Shown piece after piece: positions 17,362 through 26,465 of a stretch of 64,000 nucleotides of DNA. A model generated the notes under the pieces. The model saw only the letters and a program-made list of their open reading frames with translations. It was not told where the DNA came from and made no database searches. Location of the stretch: assembly GCF_027947575.1 (NCBI RefSeq), contig NZ_CP116256.1, positions 4,526,001-4,590,000 of the forward strand. Reading direction: 5' to 3'. Source of the DNA: Streptomyces rubrogriseus. Lineage in GTDB: Bacteria > Actinomycetota > Actinomycetes > Streptomycetales > Streptomycetaceae. Every line of letters starts with the position of its first letter. Positions within the stretch are counted from its first letter, which is position 1. Both the position numbers and the translations under genes were made by a program.

Positions 17362-20300
17362 ATGCGTTTCGAACCGATCGCCATCGTCGGCCGGGGCTGT
17401 GTCCTGCCCGGCGCACTGGACCCGGACGGGTTCTGGGAGAACGTCGCCGCCGGGCGTACGAGTCTGACGGCGGCCCCGGAAGGCCGGTGGCGGCTGCCGC
17501 GCCACCGGGTCATGGGCACGGTGGACGACCACCTCGACCGCACGTGGACCGACATCGGGGGGTACGTCGAGGGGTTCGAATCCGTCTTCGACCCGGCAGG
17601 CTTCCTCGTCCCCCCGGAGCGGATCGCGACGCTGGACCCGCTCTTCCACTGGGTGCTCCACGGGGTACGGCAGGCGCTCACGGAGGCGGGCCGCACCGCA
17701 CCGCTGGGGCGCGGCGGGCTGATCCTGGGCAACCTGTCGTACCCCACTCCCACCGGGGCGGCCTTCGCCGAACACGTCTGGCTGTCGGCGCAGCGACCGG
17801 AGCTCCGCGACGTGCTGCTGACGGGTGGTCGCCGCCCCCGCCCCGATGCCCGCAACCGCTTCTCCTCCGGCCTCCCGGCCCTGCTCGCGGCCCGCGCGCT
17901 CGGGCTCGGGGCCGGGGCGTGGTCCCTCGACGCGGCCTGCGCCTCCTCGCTGTACGCGATCAAGCTGGCGTGCGACCGCCTGCACGACGGCACGGCCGAC
18001 CTGATGGTGGCCGGTGCGGTCAGCCGGCCCGACCCTCTCTACCTGCACGTGGGGTTCTGCGGGCTGTCCGCGACGAGCCGTACGGGGCGCAGCCGCCCCT
18101 TCGACCGGGACGCCGACGGGCTGGTGCACGGTGAGGGCGCCGGGTTCGTCGCCCTGGCGCGGCTCTCCGACGCCCGCGCGGCGGGACTCCCCGTGTTCGG
18201 GGTGATCCGCGGGGTGGGGCTGTCCAACGACGGGCGGGGGTCCGGTCTGATCAGCCCGTCCGAGGAGGGCCAGGTGCGGGCGATGCGCCTGGCGTACGAG
18301 GTGGCGGGCGTCGCTCCCGAGTCGGTGTCGCTCGTCGAGTGCCATGCGACGGGAACCCCGGTCGGCGACGCGGTGGAGGCACGGGGCATGGCCCGGGTCT
18401 TCGGGGCCGCCGACGACGTGCCGATCGGTTCGGCGAAGTCGAACGTCGGGCATCTGCTGGCCTCGGCGGGCGTGGCGGGGCTGCTGAAGGTGCTGGGTGC
18501 GATGCGCTCCGGGGTGCGCCCGGCGACACTCGGCGCGCGTCGGCCGCTGGACGCCCTGTCGGGCACGCCGTTGCGCGTGCTGGACACGGCGGAGCAGTGG
18601 GCGGGGCCCCGCAGGGCGGCGGTCAGCGCGTTCGGGTTCGGCGGGACCAACGCCCACCTGCTCCTCGACGACCCGGACGACGCTCCCCCGCCCTCCCGGC
18701 CCCGGCCGGCGTACGGACCGCGGTCCACCGCGCGGCGGACCGCACCGGCGGAGCGGGCACCGGAGGACCCGGTGCCGGGACCCGACGCGCCGGTCACCCC
18801 GGCCGCGGCAGCCGACAGCGGTGCGCCGGGCGACCGTACGCCCGGGGCATGCGCGGTACCCGTGGCGATCGTCGCCATCGGGGCGCGGGTCGGGGAGGGA
18901 ACATCGGTCGAGGACCTCCGCCGGGCGGTGCTGGGCGGTGGACGGCGCGGCCCGGTCGCGGAGATCGCCGTGCAGCTGACGGGCCTGTGCTTCCCCCCGC
19001 TCGCCCTGGAGCGGACCGTACGCCATCAGCTCCTGGTGCTGGAGGCCGCCCGGGAGGCTGCCCGGACGGTGGACCTGCCCCGGGAGCGGACCATGGTGGT
19101 CATCGGTGCCGGCGTGGACCCGGAGGTGGCCCGGGCGGGCGCGCGCTGGCGGATTCCCCACTGGCTGGAGGAGTCGGGTGTGCCCGTCACCGCGGCGTCG
19201 GCGGACCTCGCCCGGGACGCCTTCACCCCGCCCATGACGGCGGAGGGGGTGGTGGGCAGCATGCCGAACCTGGCGGCGAACCGCATCAGCACCCAACTGG
19301 ACCTGGCGGGACCGAGTTTCACGGTGTCCGCCGAGGAGACGTCCGGGCTGGTGGCGCTGGAGGCCGCGGCCCGCGCCCTGCGGTCGGGGGAGGTCGACGC
19401 CGTGCTCGTCGGCGCCACCGACCTGTCCTGCGAGGCGGTCCACCGGGCCGCCGTGCGGGAGTCCGCTCCCGGCGTGGAGCCCGGTGACGCGGCGGTCGTC
19501 CTGGTCCTCAAGCTGCTGGACGCCGCCCGCCGGGACGGGGACACCGTCGTCGCCGTACTGGACGAGGAAGCCGGCGACGAACCCGACATGGTCATCGGCG
19601 ACGGCCCGGACGCGGGATTCGATCCGGCGTCCGCCTTCGGGCGCGCCCATGCGGCATCCGGGCTGGTGTCCGTCGCCGTCGCGGCGCTCTCGCTCCAGCA
19701 CCGCGCGGTCCCCCGCCCCGACGCTCCCGCCGACACGACGGCCGTCGCCCACACCGCGCGGGTCGTCGCCGTACCGGCGGCGGGGTCGGCCATGAGCGTC
19801 CGGCTGCGGGCCGGGGACCCCCGGCCGTGGCTGCCGGGGCCCGACCCGCGCCTGCGCGTCTTCTCCGGGGCGGACCGCGCTCAGGTGCTGGCCGCACTGG
19901 AGGCCGGGACCGAGTCCTCGGCGGGCCCGGCACGGCTGGCTCTCGTGGCGGACGGCGGCACCGCCTGGGCGGAGCGGCGCGAAGCGGCCCGTCGCTGGCT
20001 GGCGGAGGGCGGGGCCCGCCCGGCGGATGTCCTGTACCGGGACGCGCCGGTCGGCGGCGAGACCGCCTTCGTGTACACCAACGGCTCGGCCGCGTACCCC
20101 GGGATGGGCCACGCGCTGACGCTGGCGTGCCCGTCGCTGGGCGAGAGCGTCCGAGCGGGGCACCGGGCGATCGGGACGCGGCTGCGCTCCGGGAGGGGGC
20201 CCGGCGTGCTCGACCAGATCTGGTCCGTCGCCGAACTGGCGGTCTTCCACACCGTGTTCAGCCGTGAGGTGCTGGGCCTGCGGCCGGACGCCGCGATCGG

Positions 20301-23300
20301 CTACTCCTCGGGCGAGTCGACGGCACTGGTCGCGCTGGGCGCGTGGCCGGACGCCTCGGGGCTGTACGAGGCGACGCAGGAGAGCGGGCTGTTCACCACG
20401 GAGCTCACGGGTGAGCTGCGGGCGGTGCGGCGCTACTGGCGGCAGCGTGGCATCGGCGGCGACCGCTGGTCGAGCTATCTGGTCGCCGCGCCCCTTGAGG
20501 CTGTCCGCGCGGAGCTCGCCGGGGAGCGGGCGGTCCATCTGATGGCGGTGAACGCGCCGGGGGTCTGCGTCGTCGGCGGCGAGGCTAAGGCATGCGCGGC
20601 CGTGGTCACCCGGTTGGGCGTGGACCGGGCGATCGAGCTGGACTACGACATGGCCGCCCACGCCCCGGAGTTGGCGGAGGTCCGCGAGGTGTGGCACGAG
20701 GCCCACCGCCGCCCCACGGTCGATGTGCCGGGGGTCCGGTTCTACAGCGCGGCCACCGGCCGGGCGTACCGTCCGACGACCGAGCGGGCCGCCGAAGCGC
20801 TCACCGCTCAGGGACTGGGCACGATCGACTTCGCGGCGACGATCGAGCGGGCGTGGGCGGACGGTGTCCGCGTCTTCGTGGAGCACGGGCCCCGGAAGCT
20901 GTGTACCGGCTGGATCAAGCGGGTCCTCGGGGACCGGGAGCATGTGGCCGTCGCGCTGGACACCCCGGACGACGCCGGGCTGCGGAATCTGTGCCTGGCC
21001 GTCGGCGAACTCGTGGTGGCCGGGGTGCCGGTGCGGGCCGACGCGTTGACCGCCCGGCTCGCCGAGGCCGCCACCGGCCTCCCGGCCCCCGGCCCCACCG
21101 TCACTGTTGCCGTACCCCCCACGCCCTGCCTGCCGCCCCTGGAGCGCGCCGTGACCGTTCTGCCCCGGGCCCCCGAGCTGGCGCCGGTGCCGGCGGAGCG
21201 GCCCGCTCCCGCGGAACGGCCCGGTGCCCCGGTTGCCGCCGTGTCCGCCGCCGCGGTGGGGCCGGTGGCCCGGTTGTCCGACCCGGCGTCCCCGGCGTTG
21301 GGGTCGCCGGAGGTCGCGGGCACGGTCGCCCGGCAGAGCCGGCGGGCCGCCCTGGTGCACGAGGAGATCATGGCCGCGCACGCGGAGGCCCACCGGCGGT
21401 TCCTGGACGTGTCCGCGCTGGCCGTCACGGCGCTGACGGCGGGCGGCAGGGCGGACGCCGGACGCGCGGCGGTTTCCCTGCCCATGGGAGGCGTTGTCTC
21501 CGTACCGCCGTCCGCCGCCCTCCCCGTACGACCGCCGTGCGCCCCGCCCGTCCCCGTGCGGCCGCCGGGCCCGGTATCAGCCCCGCGCCCCGGCACGGCT
21601 CCGGCTCCGGTCCCTGTCCCGGGAGGGAAGCCGGTGTTCGACCGGGCCCAGTTGGAGTACCTCGCCTCCGGGGAGATCTCCGCGCTGTTCGGTCCGCGCT
21701 TCGCCGAGCAGGACCGGTACGCGGTGCAGACCCGGATGCCCGGACCACCCATGCTCTTCGCCGACCGGGTCACCGCCATCGACGCGGTGCCCGCGGCGCT
21801 CGTCCTGCCGGGGCCGGTCCGCACGGACGGGCGGATCTGGACGGAGACCGACATCCTGACCGACAGCTGGTACCTGGACGCGACGGGACGCATGCCGGCC
21901 GGCGTGCTGATCGAGGCGGGACAGGCCGATCTGCTGCTGCTCAGCTGGCTGGGGGCGGACCTGCTCAACCGGGGCGAGCGCGCCTACCGCCTGCTCGGCT
22001 GCGAGGTGACGTTCCACGGCGGCCCGCCCCGCCCCGGCGACACCCTGTGCTTCGAGATCCATGTGGACGGCCACGCGGAGGCGGGCGGGGTCCGGCTGGC
22101 CTTCTTCCACTACGACTGCTACGTGGACGGCGAGTTGCGGCTCAGCGTCCGCGAGGGCCAAGCCGGCTTCTTCACCCCCGCCGAACTGGCCGCCGGCGGC
22201 GGGGTGCGCTGGGACCCGGCCGAGCACCCTCCCGGCGACGACCTTCCGTTCGACCCTCCGGCCGTACGCTGCGAGCGGACCAGCTTCGGCACGGACCGGG
22301 TGCGGTCCCTCGCGCAGGGGTCGCCCGCGGAGTGTTTCGGGCCGGGCTGGGAGGCGACGGCAGCCCATGTGCGGACACCCCTGCTCGACGGGGAGCGGCT
22401 GCGCCTGCTGGACGAGGTCACCGTGTTCGACCCGGTCGGCGGGCCGTGGGGCCGGGGGTATCTGCGCGCCGAGACGGCGGTGTCCCCGGACGACTGGTTC
22501 TTCACCGGCCACTTCAAGAACGACCCCTGCATGCCGGGCACCCTGATGCTCCAGGGCGGTCTCCAGGCCATGGCCTTCTATCTGACGGCCTCGGGCCACA
22601 CCGTCGACCGGGACGGCTGGCGTTTCGAACCGGTCGACGCCCAGCCGTCCCGGGCCAAGTGCCGGGGCCAGGCGACTCCGGAGTCCCGGAGGATCGTCTA
22701 CGAGGTGTTCGTCCGGGGCGTCTCGGCCGGGCCGGTGCCGACGCTCCACGCCGATGTCCTCGGGTCGGTGGACGGCAGGAAGGCGTTCCTGGGGCGCGGC
22801 ATGGCACTCCGGCTGGTGCCCGACTGGCCGTTGTCGCAGTGGCGGGTCTCGGGCCCGCCCGTCGTGCAGGAGGACGGAACGCCGGTGCCGCTGCCCCGGC
22901 TCGGCGGACTGTCCGGGCACCGGGAGGAGAAGGCGGTGGCCGTCACGGCCGATGGGTTCCGCTTCGACTACGCGTCGTTGCTGGCATGCGCCTGGGGCAG
23001 GCCCAGCAAGGCGTTCGGCACCATGTACGAGCCCTTCGACGGCACCCGCAGGGTCGCCAGGCTCCCCGGGCCGCCCTACCACTTCATGAGCCGGATCGTC
23101 TCGGTGGACGGCGTCCAGGGCGGCATGCGGGAGGGCAGCGTCGTCGTCGCCGAGTACGACGTACCGGAACGGGCGTGGTACTTCGAGCAGAACCCGTCCC
23201 GGCGCATGCCGCTCGCGGTCCTCATGGAGGTCGCGCTGCAGCCCTGCGGGTGGCTGGCCTCGTACGCCGGCAGCGCGACGACCAGCGAGCAGGACCTGCT

Positions 23301-24084
23301 GTTTCGCAACCTGGACGGAGTGAAGACGGTCACCGGCGAGGTCACCGCCGGGACGCGCACGATCCGCACCCGGGCCGAACTGACCCGTGTCTCGCGCAGC
23401 GGGGACATGATCATCGAGTCGTTCCGGGTGGTGTGCACGGCCGACGACGCGCCCCTCGCCGAACTCACCACGGTCTTCGGCTACTTCCCCCGGTCGGCGT
23501 TCGACGACCAGCAAGGGCTGCCGGTCCCGGCCGAGGATCGCGCCCGTCTCGACGAGCCCTGCGACCGAGTGGTCGACCTGACCGTCCGGCCCGCCCGCTA
23601 CTGCGCCGGGGAGCCGCGCCTGCCGGGCCGCATGCTGCTGATGCTGGACCGGGTCACGGGCTCCTGGCCGGAGGGCGGAAGCGCGGGGCTCGGCCGACTG
23701 CGGTCGGAGAAGGACGTGCGCCCGGAGGCCTGGTTCTTCCGGGCCCACTTCTTCCAGGACCCGGTGCAGCCCGGCTCCCTGGGGGTCGAGGCCATGTGCC
23801 AACTGCTCCAGTACCACCTGATCGAGGGCGGCGCGGCGGACGGGATCGTCCACCCCCGATTCGATCCGGTGCTGCCCGGCCGGGAGACGGTGTGGACGTA
23901 CCGGGGCCAGATCACCCCCGCCAACCGGCTGATCCGGGTGGACATGGACATCGTGGAGTCCGGTACGGACGCACGCGGACCCTATGCCGTCGCGGACGCG
24001 ACGCTGTGGGGCGACGACACGTGCATCTACCGGGTACGGGGGCTGGGGATGCGGGTGGTGTCGGGCCCTCCGCCCGTGCGGTGA
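17362..24084 (+). CDS. pfaC: PfaC-type synthase with embedded AT (KS-CLF-AT-DH-DH)
   Basis: A 2240-residue megasynthase. The ketosynthase (1-440) has Cys193 (DAACASS), His328 (ECHATGT) and His364 (SNVGHL). A chain-length-factor domain (about 495-835) has Glu659 where a KS would have cysteine. An acyltransferase (about 885-1210) carries GYSSGES, with Ser982 in the nucleophile position. After a long Pro/Ala linker come four hotdog segments forming two FabA-type dehydratases; the active ones have GHFKNDPCMPG (His1717) and AHFFQDPVQPG (His2129). The AT placed inside PfaC, instead of in a separate PfaB, is the layout I know from myxobacterial Pfa3. The AGPAT domain that ends Pfa3 is absent here: the protein stops just after the second dehydratase. 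It lies 47 bp after pfaA. FabA-type domains suggest trans/cis double-bond handling, but the final product is unknown. Confidence 0.9.
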   Translation: MRFEPIAIVGRGCVLPGALDPDGFWENVAAGRTSLTAAPEGRWRLPRHRVMGTVDDHLDRTWTDIGGYVEGFESVFDPAGFLVPPERIATLDPLFHWVLHGVRQALTEAGRTAPLGRGGLILGNLSYPTPTGAAFAEHVWLSAQRPELRDVLLTGGRRPRPDARNRFSSGLPALLAARALGLGAGAWSLDAACASSLYAIKLACDRLHDGTADLMVAGAVSRPDPLYLHVGFCGLSATSRTGRSRPFDRDADGLVHGEGAGFVALARLSDARAAGLPVFGVIRGVGLSNDGRGSGLISPSEEGQVRAMRLAYEVAGVAPESVSLVECHATGTPVGDAVEARGMARVFGAADDVPIGSAKSNVGHLLASAGVAGLLKVLGAMRSGVRPATLGARRPLDALSGTPLRVLDTAEQWAGPRRAAVSAFGFGGTNAHLLLDDPDDAPPPSRPRPAYGPRSTARRTAPAERAPEDPVPGPDAPVTPAAAADSGAPGDRTPGACAVPVAIVAIGARVGEGTSVEDLRRAVLGGGRRGPVAEIAVQLTGLCFPPLALERTVRHQLLVLEAAREAARTVDLPRERTMVVIGAGVDPEVARAGARWRIPHWLEESGVPVTAASADLARDAFTPPMTAEGVVGSMPNLAANRISTQLDLAGPSFTVSAEETSGLVALEAAARALRSGEVDAVLVGATDLSCEAVHRAAVRESAPGVEPGDAAVVLVLKLLDAARRDGDTVVAVLDEEAGDEPDMVIGDGPDAGFDPASAFGRAHAASGLVSVAVAALSLQHRAVPRPDAPADTTAVAHTARVVAVPAAGSAMSVRLRAGDPRPWLPGPDPRLRVFSGADRAQVLAALEAGTESSAGPARLALVADGGTAWAERREAARRWLAEGGARPADVLYRDAPVGGETAFVYTNGSAAYPGMGHALTLACPSLGESVRAGHRAIGTRLRSGRGPGVLDQIWSVAELAVFHTVFSREVLGLRPDAAIGYSSGESTALVALGAWPDASGLYEATQESGLFTTELTGELRAVRRYWRQRGIGGDRWSSYLVAAPLEAVRAELAGERAVHLMAVNAPGVCVVGGEAKACAAVVTRLGVDRAIELDYDMAAHAPELAEVREVWHEAHRRPTVDVPGVRFYSAATGRAYRPTTERAAEALTAQGLGTIDFAATIERAWADGVRVFVEHGPRKLCTGWIKRVLGDREHVAVALDTPDDAGLRNLCLAVGELVVAGVPVRADALTARLAEAATGLPAPGPTVTVAVPPTPCLPPLERAVTVLPRAPELAPVPAERPAPAERPGAPVAAVSAAAVGPVARLSDPASPALGSPEVAGTVARQSRRAALVHEEIMAAHAEAHRRFLDVSALAVTALTAGGRADAGRAAVSLPMGGVVSVPPSAALPVRPPCAPPVPVRPPGPVSAPRPGTAPAPVPVPGGKPVFDRAQLEYLASGEISALFGPRFAEQDRYAVQTRMPGPPMLFADRVTAIDAVPAALVLPGPVRTDGRIWTETDILTDSWYLDATGRMPAGVLIEAGQADLLLLSWLGADLLNRGERAYRLLGCEVTFHGGPPRPGDTLCFEIHVDGHAEAGGVRLAFFHYDCYVDGELRLSVREGQAGFFTPAELAAGGGVRWDPAEHPPGDDLPFDPPAVRCERTSFGTDRVRSLAQGSPAECFGPGWEATAAHVRTPLLDGERLRLLDEVTVFDPVGGPWGRGYLRAETAVSPDDWFFTGHFKNDPCMPGTLMLQGGLQAMAFYLTASGHTVDRDGWRFEPVDAQPSRAKCRGQATPESRRIVYEVFVRGVSAGPVPTLHADVLGSVDGRKAFLGRGMALRLVPDWPLSQWRVSGPPVVQEDGTPVPLPRLGGLSGHREEKAVAVTADGFRFDYASLLACAWGRPSKAFGTMYEPFDGTRRVARLPGPPYHFMSRIVSVDGVQGGMREGSVVVAEYDVPERAWYFEQNPSRRMPLAVLMEVALQPCGWLASYAGSATTSEQDLLFRNLDGVKTVTGEVTAGTRTIRTRAELTRVSRSGDMIIESFRVVCTADDAPLAELTTVFGYFPRSAFDDQQGLPVPAEDRARLDEPCDRVVDLTVRPARYCAGEPRLPGRMLLMLDRVTGSWPEGGSAGLGRLRSEKDVRPEAWFFRAHFFQDPVQPGSLGVEAMCQLLQYHLIEGGAADGIVHPRFDPVLPGRETVWTYRGQITPANRLIRVDMDIVESGTDARGPYAVADATLWGDDTCIYRVRGLGMRVVSGPPPVR

Positions 24085-24145
24085 TCTGCTCGGTCCTCCA
24101 TCCCGAGGTCGGCCGCCGGGCCCGTACGACGGTCGTGCCGGCCCG

Positions 24146-24176
24146 CGCCGGGCAGGACGCCTTCCCCTGCCCGGCG
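24146..24176. terminator. Strong hairpin, likely terminator of the pfa-like operon
   Basis: A perfect 10-bp stem (CGCCGGGCAG / CTGCCCGGCG) with an 11-nt loop lies 62 bp after the PfaC stop. There is no T-run, as is usual for Streptomyces terminators. Its convergent position suits termination from both sides. Confidence 0.6.
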
Positions 24177-24263
24177 GTGACGCGTCCTGTGTGGGCCTGG
24201 TCGACCGGCGCCTTGCCGCGATGAAGGCTGCCGGCGCCGAGAGTCGAAGCTCTGATGTCTGTC

Positions 24264-24390
24264 CAGCTCTCCGCTTCGTCCTCGGCGAGGAGGTGATCTG
24301 AGCTTCGTAGCCGTTGCGGGTGGGCTCGTAGTACGTCTCGCGGTCCATGCCGTCGGGGAAGCAGGCGGCGCCTGAGAAGCCGTCGGTGGT
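24264..24390 (-). pseudogene. Possible C-terminal remnant of RarA (MgsA)-like ATPase
   Basis: On the minus strand this stretch encodes FPDGMDRETYYEPTRNGYEA, which resembles the conserved C-terminal signature of RarA/MgsA replication-associated ATPases (PD.....YY.PT..G.E). No upstream part of the protein is present, and the frame has no start of its own. If real, it is a leftover of a deleted or rearranged gene. The similarity is short and judged by eye. Confidence 0.3.
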
Positions 24391-24445
24391 GTCGGGGGGC
24401 GTACCGGTGTCCTGTTGTCCGCGATCAGTCGCTTTCGCGTGGAGG

Positions 24446-25108
24446 TCAGTGGTTGCGCGGGGTGACAAGGCCGGATTCGTAGGCGAGGACTACGAGTTGG
24501 GCCCGGTCGCGGGTGCGGAGTTTGGTCATGGCCCGGTTGATGTGGGTCTTCGCGGTCAGCGGACTGATCACCATGTGGTCGGCGACCTCGTCGTTGGACA
24601 GGCCCTGCGCGACCAGGGCGACCGCCTCGCGTTCGCGACGGGTCAACTCGTCGAGCCCGGTGGCCTTGCTGGTGGGGGGCGGCTGGGTGACGTACCGGTG
24701 AATGAGCCTGCGGGTAATCGACGGGGCGAGCAGGGCGTCGCCCCGCGCGGCGACCCGTACGGCGTGAAGGAGGTCCTCCGGCACGATGTCCTTGACGAGG
24801 AATCCCGCGGCGCCTGCGCGCAGCGCGTCGAGGACGTACTCCTCCATACCGTAGTTGCTCAGGATGACCACGTGCACCTGGGCCAGAGCCGGGTCGGCGG
24901 CGATGCGCCGGGTCGCCTCGATGCCGTCGACGAGCGGCATCCGGATGTCGATGAGCGCGACGTCGGGCAGATGCTCCTTGATGAGCGCCAGGCCCGCGCT
25001 GCCGTCGCCGGCCTCGGCCACCACCTCGATGTCGTCTTCGAGATCGAGCAGCGCGCGGAATCCGCTTCGGATGAGCGGCTGGTCGTCGACCAGTAGGACA
25101 CGGATCAC
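24446..25108 (-). CDS. LuxR/NarL-family response regulator
   Basis: A 220-residue two-component regulator. The receiver domain has the acidic pair VDDQ (residues 8-9), the phospho-acceptor Asp54 (LIDIRMP) and Lys106 (FLVKD). The C-terminal LuxR-type HTH starts at LTRREREAVALVAQGLSNDEVADHM and continues with ISPLTAKTHINRAMTKL. Its ATG overlaps the stop of the kinase gene by four bases (ATGA), so the pair is co-translated. DNA targets are unknown, but repeats in the kinase promoter (26291-26340) are candidates. The closest lipid gene is convergent, so control of the pfa-like locus is possible only by proximity. Confidence 0.93.
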   Translation of the reverse strand: MIRVLLVDDQPLIRSGFRALLDLEDDIEVVAEAGDGSAGLALIKEHLPDVALIDIRMPLVDGIEATRRIAADPALAQVHVVILSNYGMEEYVLDALRAGAAGFLVKDIVPEDLLHAVRVAARGDALLAPSITRRLIHRYVTQPPPTSKATGLDELTRREREAVALVAQGLSNDEVADHMVISPLTAKTHINRAMTKLRTRDRAQLVVLAYESGLVTPRNH

Positions 25109-26232
25109 GATGTCTGCTCCACGGGGAGTTCGGCCTGGACGGTGAAGCCGCCCTCGCAGCCCGGTTCGGCCCGCACCCGTCCGCCCAGGGCAGTGACGCG
25201 CTCACGCATCCCGAGGAGCCCGATGCCGGGTGTCGGTGCGGTGCCCGCAGCGGCCTCGCCGTCGTCGTCGACGCGCAGCACGAGAGAGGCCGGACGGTAC
25301 TCGATCCGGACGAAGGCGGTCGTGGCGTTCGCATGGCGGGCGATGTTGGTCAGCGCCTCCTGGACGATCCGGTAGGCGGTCCGACCCACCGTGGCCGGCA
25401 CGCCGTACGGCCGTCCTTCGATCGTCAGGATCGTCTTCAGGCCGGTCGTCTGGAACCGTTTGACCAGCTCCGGTACGGCATCGAGCGCGCGCGGCGGGGT
25501 CGTGCCGTCGTCCCGAAGCGCTCCCAGCGTCGCGCGGAGCTCCCGGGTCGCCTCGCGACCTGCCTCCTGGATCGCGAGCAGCGTCTCCGGCACCTGTTCG
25601 CCGCGTCTACGGGCGAGGTGGACGGCGACCTCGGACTGCACCTTGATAACCGATATCTGGTGAGTGAGCGCGTCGTGCAGCTCCCGTGCGATGTGCAGCC
25701 GTTCCTCATCCGCACGGCGTCGTGCCGTCTCCTCCCTGGTGCGTTCGGCCTCCTCAGCCCGCCGCTCGGCTTGCCGCAGCGCCTCCCCGGCGGCAAACGC
25801 CGCGATCAACCAGGCCACCTCCAGGACACTACGGGCCTGGGTGAGCGCATCTCTCTCGGTCCCGTCGCGAAAGAGCAGAGCCGTGACGTGCAGAACGAGC
25901 AGCAGGGTCACGGACGCCGTCACGGCGAGGGCGCCGTGCCCCGCCCGCACCGCGGCGTACACCGCGACCAAGTACGCGACGGAGAGCACATCGAACCCGG
26001 CCGCCAGGTAGCCCACCGCGCACAGTCCAGTCACGGTCAGAACCAGAACCGGAGCCCGTCGGCGCGCAGCGAGCGCAAGACCGCCGGCCGTGAGCACGAC
26101 GGAGCCGAACAGGCCCGCGCCCCCGCCGGGGTGTGCCTGTGACACACCGGTGCCCAGCAGCAGCGCCGCCACGGCGACGGCGATCGTCCAGTCGCCGGCC
26201 CAGGCCGGAACGCCGAGCCGTCGTACGTCCAT
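25105..26232 (-). CDS. Sensor histidine kinase (NarL-type, HisKA_3)
   Basis: A 375-residue membrane kinase. The N-terminal third has five or six hydrophobic segments (for example WTIAVAVAALLLGTGV and TLLLVLHVTALLF) with no large extracytoplasmic domain. A charged coiled linker (QAERRAEEAERTREETARRRADEERL) leads to the HisKA_3 phospho-acceptor His186 (RELHDALTHQ). The C-terminal HATPase domain has the N-box QEALTNIARHA and G-boxes DDDGE and GIGLLGMRERV. It phosphorylates the co-translated regulator downstream. It is divergent from the DUF6223 gene. Confidence 0.93.
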   Translation of the reverse strand: MDVRRLGVPAWAGDWTIAVAVAALLLGTGVSQAHPGGGAGLFGSVVLTAGGLALAARRRAPVLVLTVTGLCAVGYLAAGFDVLSVAYLVAVYAAVRAGHGALAVTASVTLLLVLHVTALLFRDGTERDALTQARSVLEVAWLIAAFAAGEALRQAERRAEEAERTREETARRRADEERLHIARELHDALTHQISVIKVQSEVAVHLARRRGEQVPETLLAIQEAGREATRELRATLGALRDDGTTPPRALDAVPELVKRFQTTGLKTILTIEGRPYGVPATVGRTAYRIVQEALTNIARHANATTAFVRIEYRPASLVLRVDDDGEAAAGTAPTPGIGLLGMRERVTALGGRVRAEPGCEGGFTVQAELPVEQTS

Positions 26233-26290
26233 GCACGCACCCTAGACCGGGCGGCCCTGCGGGCGAGTCCCGCCCGCGGACGAGACGGCG

Positions 26291-26340
26291 GCTACCGCAA
26301 CCGCGGTAGCCGTGCGGCGGCTGCGGTATCCGCGGTAGTC
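26291..26340. promoter_or_regulatory. Repeat cluster in the kinase/DUF6223 divergent promoter region
   Basis: A perfect inverted repeat GCTACCGC-AACC-GCGGTAGC (26291-26310) is followed by two more copies of its right arm: GCGGTATCC (26323-26331) and GCGGTAGTC (26332-26340). The cluster lies between the divergent kinase and DUF6223 genes. This is where an operator for the neighbouring LuxR-type regulator would be expected; binding is inferred. Confidence 0.5.
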
Positions 26341-26465
26341 GGCTGCCGCAGCGGCGGCAGCACGAAGTGTCCGCGCCCGCTGGACGACCAGGGGTGTGTC
26401 CGCCGCGCATGCTCAAGTCCCTGCGGAAGCACGGAGATTCCCTGCGCACGAAGGAGGAGAGCAGC

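Larger units (their letters stand above)
24085..24445. other. 361-bp gap downstream of the pfa-like operon
   Basis: Convergent gap between the PfaC-like gene and the response-regulator gene. It holds a strong hairpin (24146-24176) and, on the minus strand, a short fragment resembling the C-terminus of RarA, both listed separately. No intact gene was found. Confidence 0.5.

Noticed and set aside
16264..21393. 1709-codon open frame on the minus strand across pfaA/pfaC
   Set aside because: It is antisense to two clearly functional megasynthase genes. Its product is an arginine/proline/glycine-rich sequence without domains, caused by GC-rich third positions.
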